Assembly: GCA_021464415.1 (NCBI GenBank)
Contig: JAKCWG010000487.1
Coordinates: 62,001-126,000 of the forward strand
Direction: 5' to 3'
DNA length: 64,000 bases
DNA from: Lonicera japonica
Lineage: Eukaryota > Streptophyta > Magnoliopsida > Dipsacales > Caprifoliaceae
Shown here piece after piece: positions 58,616 through 64,000 of this stretch. A model generated the notes under the pieces. It was not told the origin of the DNA. It did not search any database and saw nothing but the letters and a program-made list of their open reading frames with translations. A program made the position numbers and the translations under genes. The first letter of the stretch is position 1; each line of letters starts with the position of its first letter.

Positions 58616-61203
58616 GAAATAATGAAAAAATTAAATCTATGTTTATGGGCAATGAAAATTATTTTAAATTATTTTAAATATTTACAATCCAACATAGTGG
58701 AATAAGAAAATATTTATTTATTTCCATCTGCTACACCTATGGCACGATAATTCGCCGGTAGTAAAAGCTCAACTTTTACTCTCTTTTTTTTCTAACATAA
58801 AATTGTAATAAACTCAAAATTTATTTAATTAATTTTTTTTGATAATTTTAATTTCTAACATATTTTTATTCAAAACATTAAAAAGAAAAATTTCTCATTG
58901 TCCATCAATAGTAAACCTTATTCACTTATCGCAAACAACAAAATAATATTACATTGTTGATCACGTACTTTCCAACCGAATCCATCATGATTAGTTTAAA
59001 ATTAACACAAATCAATACATTGTATTCGTATTCCAATGTCAACATCGATAGGTTTAGCAATGGTTGCGTATTCAGTCGTATTCAACTTGGCTATCTTAGA
59101 TTATTTGTTAAAATAACAAATATAGTTTGAATATTATTTGTTCACCAAGGAAAAAAGAAGTCATTCATTTAAATCCGAAATGGTAACACCTAAAATTTGA
59201 TAAAGTACATTATGAACACGATCCTAATCAATTATTAACAAATTTAGTGAAAAGATCAATTAAGAAATACAAAAGGTTAGTAACAATTTGTTAAAAGATT
59301 AATTAATTAAGAAAAAGATTATGTTGGATATGCTTCACACAATAGAAAACATATTACTTATTTTACCACCAATCAATCTACGTTTGTATTACTTTTTTTT
59401 TTGTCACAAATTAAGTCACTTTTTTTTTCTTATATCTCAAATTAAGGGTTTCAGATGATAAAATATATCATTTTTAGGAAATACTCATATTATTATATTA
59501 ATTAAACTTTTACAATTTTAAAAGATATACACAAGGGGAAAGAGGGGGAAGGGGAGTGTGGGGTTGGGGGTAGGTGATAGGTGTAAGTAAAGAGAAATAA
59601 TGAAGTGAGAAAGAAAAAAGTGCAATCTCTAAAATATATTTAAATAAAAATAAGTGAGGTGTGATTTTAATTATTGGATTGGATGAGAAAGATGCATTTT
59701 GACCTTTGGATTGTCCATATAAGACAATAATTACATCAAATATCTTTCGTTACCTCTCTCTATTTAATGGTAATTAAACTTAATGGTTGAGACAGATTAA
59801 TTTAACAAAATCCCAAAAAGGTAATTAATCAGAAGAAATCGAAAATAACAATAAAATCACCTGTAAAACAAATATTGGTTTAAGGTTGAAAACAAATATA
59901 ATGGATTGCAATTATTTGAATTGAGATGTTCAATTAACCAAAATACAGCTTTAGTCTAATTAAGTACATTATATCTTATTGGTTGAACATTTTAAAAATG
60001 CCATTGAAAGAATTGAAATGTTAACCATAAAAGTATCGTTTCAAAGTTAGAATAATTAGTCATGTTCTAATCATTTATGGTGAAAGTAAATGCATAGAAG
60101 GAGAAAATGGTGAAAGTAAATCAATGTGGGCCAAATAGTACACAGATATACTTGATGCTCAACCACGGGGGAGGGAAAAAGGAAACAGGATTCCTTGAAA
60201 ATTAATTAATATAAATTATTAAGTCACTATATTTTTTTTTGTAACTCTATCTCAACTGGTGGTTAAACTTAATTAATGGTTGAGACTAATCAATTTAACG
60301 AAATCTCAAAAAGAGAATTAATGGTAAGGAGTCAAGAATAGCAATAAAAATCACTTGTAAAAAAATATTTATTTAAGGTTGAAAACAATTTTCATTGAAT
60401 TGAGAGGTTCAATGAACTAAAACACAGCTTTAGTGTAATTAAATATATTATATCTTATTGATTTAACATTTCAAAAATGCTATTGAAAGAATAATTAGTT
60501 ATGCTCTAATTTACAATTTTTCTTTTCCTTTTCAGGTGTCTTAAAATTTTATTTTTTACGTACACAACTAATGTACTAAATCTTATTGTAAAAAAAAATA
60601 AAAAATATTATCTTATGAAATTAATTAGATTAAACTTAGTATAATTTCAAAAGTCTAAAAATGAAATAAAATTATTAGTATATCTGAATTACAGTTCTCT
60701 TAGTTTCGCTCTACGTTTTATCTAATCAATTAAAAAAAATTATCCAATAACCAAAACACAAAAAATAAAAGTTAAAAAAAAATAGTTAAAAAAAAGTAAA
60801 AAAGAAAAAGAAAATAAAACTAATAAAATAGTTAGTTTTACATATAAGAATATTTAAAGAGGGTGTTAAATAAATATCCTTATGCTTAGCTCTTTAATCA
60901 AAATATTTACCATATGCCTATTTAGGTGCATTAAGTCAAGAATCAATTTTGACTATTGTATTGTTGAATTGATTTGTGACATTTGGATCGTAAAAGTTAG
61001 TGGTTATAATCATTGAATAGTGTAATCCTTAATTTATATTATATCTTATTAGTTTGACATTTTAAAAATACCATTGAAAGAATTGAATCACCAGATGGAA
61101 ATAAATAAATATTTTTTTTATTCTACTATATTGGATTGTACATATTTAATTAAAAATAATTTTCATTATCCATAGGCATAGATTTATTTTTTTTGCTATT
61201 TCG

Positions 61204-61229
61204 TGCTTTCGTGCACAAGCATACCCTAG
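61204..61229 (+). mobile_element. Helitron-like 3' end
   Basis: Hairpin stem TGCTT (61204-61208) pairs with AAGCA (61217-61221), then four bases, then CTAG (61226-61229) followed by T. This is the standard Helitron 3' terminus layout. Confidence 0.55.
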
Positions 61230-61478
61230 TTCCATTGAATTGAGAGGTTTAATGAACTAAAACACAGCTTTAGTGTAATTAAGTATATCATATCTTATTG
61301 GTTTGACATTTCAAAAATGTCATTGAAAGAATTGAAAAATGCCATTGAAAGAATTGAATCACCAGATGGAAATAAATAAATATTTTTTTTATTTCACTAT
61401 GTTGGATGGTACATATTTAAAAAAAAAATAAAAATTTCGTTGTCCATAAGCATAGATTTAATTTTTTTCGTTATTTCA

Positions 61479-61504
61479 TGCCCTCGAACACGGGCATACC
61501 CTAG
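61479..61504 (+). mobile_element. Helitron-like 3' end
   Basis: Hairpin stem TGCCC (61479-61483) pairs with GGGCA (61492-61496), then TACC and CTAG (61501-61504) followed by T. Upstream sequence matches that of the copy ending at 61229. Confidence 0.6.
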
Positions 61505-62560
61505 TTCCAACTTTAGTATAATTAAGTATATTATATCTTATTGGTTTAATATTTCAAAAATGACATTGAAAGAATTCAAAAATGCCATTGAAAGAATAAT
61601 TAGTTGTGCTCTAATTTACAGTTTTTCTTTTCCTCTTCAGGTGTTTTAAAATATATTTTTTGATGTACATAACTAATGTATTAAATCCTATGGTAAAAAG
61701 AAATAAAAAAAATTATCTTGTGGAATTAATTAGATTCAACTTAGTATAATTTTAAAAAGTCTAAAAATAAAATAAAATAATTATTAGTATATCTGAGTTA
61801 CGGTTTCTTGGAGTTTCACTCTACGTTTTATCTACTCAATTAACAAAAAAAATTTCCAATAACCAAAACACAAAAAATAAAACTTATAAAAAAAAGTAAA
61901 AAAATAAAAAGAAAATAAAACTAATGAAATAGTTAATTTTACATATAAGAAAATTTAAAGAGGGTGTTAAGTAAATACCCTTATGCTTAGGTCTTGTATC
62001 AAAATAGTAAATTACCTTATTACTTTTATATTATGAATTTTACTTTCTATTCTAAAACATAACTAAATAAATTAATATTCTAAATATATTAATTTTGTAA
62101 GTTAGAGAGGAGAACATAACTAAATAAATTAATAATTAACAAAAAAAATTTGCCAATAACCAAAACACAAAAAAATACTTAAAAAAAAGTAAAAAGTAAA
62201 AAGAAAATAAAACTAATAAAATAGTTAATTTTACATAGAGGAAGATTTAAAGAGGGTGTTAAATAAATATCTTTATGATTAGCTCTTGTATCAAAATAAT
62301 AAATTACCTTATTAATTTTAAATTATGAGTTTTACTTTCTATTCTAAAACATAAAAAAAAATATAATGTTCTAAATGTATTAAATTATGTGCCAATATTA
62401 AATATGCCTATGTAGGTGCATTAGGTCAAGAATCAATCTTAATCATTGGATTGTTGAGTTGATTTGTGACCTTTGGATTGTAAAAGTTAGTGGTTATAAT
62501 CAGTGGATAGTATAATTCTTAATTTGTATTATAGATGTGTTAAAAATAAATAGAAAAATA

Positions 62561-64000
62561 GCGTTCATTGAATACATTAATCTGAAAAACCGTTGGCATT
62601 GGAGAAACTTTTTTTAAAGGCGATCTATTGATATAAAAATTATGTGAACTATATATATATATACACACACCATACAGCTGGACTCTAAACTGACTTTATT
62701 TTTTTAATTGAAAAAACATGCTTCCCCTTTTGAAAGAGTACATGATTGAATTTTTTAATAAAATTTAGTAGGCATGATTTCCATGAAAAGTATATCAATT
62801 CTACTAATTGTTATCAAAAAATTCAACCGGAAAGTAGGTTATCTAAAAATCTAAAATTTTGGCGGTCGAATATATGCATACATATCAATTTTTAGTTCCC
62901 CCTCTTTCTTATTGATTTTTTTTAATGAAATTTGGTTAAGTTGACCTATTCATCATGGAGGCCATTTTCACCAAATTTCATCAAAAAATTCAATAATTTA
63001 CCCTCTCAAAAGGAAAAAAAAAATCTTCTTTATTAATAGAAGAAAGCCTTTTCATAAGAGCGGTATTATTTACACCCCTCAAATATGTTATAAACACCCT
63101 TTCTATAATTTAACTAAAATACATTTTAACACCCTCCTCATTTCTCACAACCCCCCCTCTCTTGCTTGATATTAGGTAAGTGGTTAGTAACACACTCACC
63201 TCATTTGAGCAGAGATTATGCGAGTGCATTCACTTCTCATTAGGCAAGTGTTGTGATTAATTTTAATACTTGTAACTGCATGAATTTGTTGGTCATATAA
63301 GGCGCAAAAAAGGTCGATCCCACAGAAACTTAAACAATATGATTTATAATTACCTTGTTAATTTTACACAAAATTTCTAATCTAGCTAGAAAAATGATGA
63401 AATAAAATAGACTAAAATTATTAAAAGAAAGTAAAGAAAGTAAACTAAAGTAATGGAAATAAATTAAATAATATTAAAAGAGATGACAAAATTAATGAAT
63501 AATTGACTAAGGTTTTGGAGTCATATATTTAATATCATATTCCCAAGTATTCATGCGCTTAAATTCTACTACTGTCTAGCAATAACTTGGTCTCTTAACT
63601 CTATTATTTGCGAAAAATAAAATCATTCAAGTTTAATTAATTTATAAAATTCAATTATAATTTTTTCACAACCAAACTTATGTATAAGATCAAAACACTA
63701 ATTATATCCATCGAAATACACTATATATCCACTCTTAACAAATTATAATGTCAATTCAACAAAAAATAATAAGAATCTAACTTTATTTTTATCAATTAAA
63801 ATATACATTTAATAGAAAGAATTGCATTTAATATTGAAACACTAAATTAAGGAAAATTTTGCCTTTGCACCCCACTTTTTAAATTCTTTGAGTTTGCACT
63901 CCAGTGTCCTTATTTTCTGTTACCTCTCTGTTAGTGGCTAAACTAAGTTGCAAAAAATACCCTTATGTGGGGATGTGAATTACAAGAATGCCCTTATTTT
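62561..64000. other. AT-rich DNA with transposon-like fragments
   Basis: No gene. 63060-63160 resembles the left arm of the 25801-26465 hairpin element (TATTTACACCCCTC). 63290-63330 (GGTCGATCCCACAG) looks like a word often found at gypsy LTR ends. 63860-64000 resembles a common plant repeat start (TTTGCACCCCAC). None is complete. Confidence 0.3.

Larger units (their letters stand above)
59800..62560. repeat. Field of interspersed direct repeats
   Basis: A segment with CAGCTTTAGT.TAATTAAGTA..TTATATCTTATTGGTT.AACATTT is present near 59948, 60427, 61265 and 61510, with a partial copy near 61037. A second segment (CTTTTCCT.TTCAGGTGT.TTAAAAT to GAGGGTGTTAA.TAAATA) is present at about 60492-60900 and 61600-62000, with its latter half again at about 62130-62300. 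No coding region was found. The layout suggests several rounds of insertion and tandem duplication. Confidence 0.7.

Noticed and set aside
1..64000. CRISPR arrays, bacterial operons, rRNA genes
   Set aside because: Tandem repeats here lack CRISPR spacing, and intron-containing plant genes rule out a prokaryotic source.

Overview
This window looks like nuclear DNA of a flowering plant, most likely a eudicot. It is AT-rich, has long intergenic stretches and GT-AG introns, carries plant gene families (a BAHD acyltransferase, a CASTOR-type nuclear envelope channel, a small plastid-targeted protein) and is full of plant transposon types. Gene structures were read by eye from splice signals, reading frame and family resemblance; no alignment or transcript data were available.

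Three genes look intact, all on the minus strand. (1) A three-exon BAHD acyltransferase (7014-9388, 462 aa). (2) A twelve-exon CASTOR-type ion channel (29892-40721, 887 aa) with transposons in its introns. It carries two adjacent, intact, equal-length versions of its exon 8 (32271-32369 and 32111-32209), only 61 bp apart, which looks like a pair of mutually exclusive exons. (3) A two-exon gene for a 135-aa plastid, probably thylakoid-lumen, protein (47768-49244). Two broken coding regions are also visible: a PQQ/polyvinylalcohol-dehydrogenase-like pseudogene (53270-54368, plus strand) and a frameshifted coiled-coil relic (56120-56500, minus strand).

Mobile DNA, left to right: a gypsy-like fragment and its LTR (1-1170); a solo LTR of a Copia family (1435-2978); a 1.67 kb foldback Mutator-like element with a perfect 9-bp target duplication (4748-6412) holding a Harbinger MITE in its loop; and a nested complex from 11189 to 25771. 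That complex is a non-autonomous LTR retrotransposon with a 5-bp target duplication (CTACG). Its 5' LTR was hit twice: by a complete 4.9 kb hAT transposon (11319-16213, 8-bp duplication CCTACCAC, transposase with one in-frame stop) and by a gag-only Copia element (16351-21460), the same family as the solo LTR at 1435-2978. A hAT MITE (26592-27148, 8-bp duplication) follows.

The right half holds a self-nested Stowaway MITE (41020-41594), a palindromic short repeat cluster (42061-42290), a 2.3-2.7 kb tandem duplication (42782-47739) and, from about 58 kb on, a decayed repeat field with three Helitron-like 3' ends that share a hairpin plus CTAG. I found no tRNA, rRNA or CRISPR.
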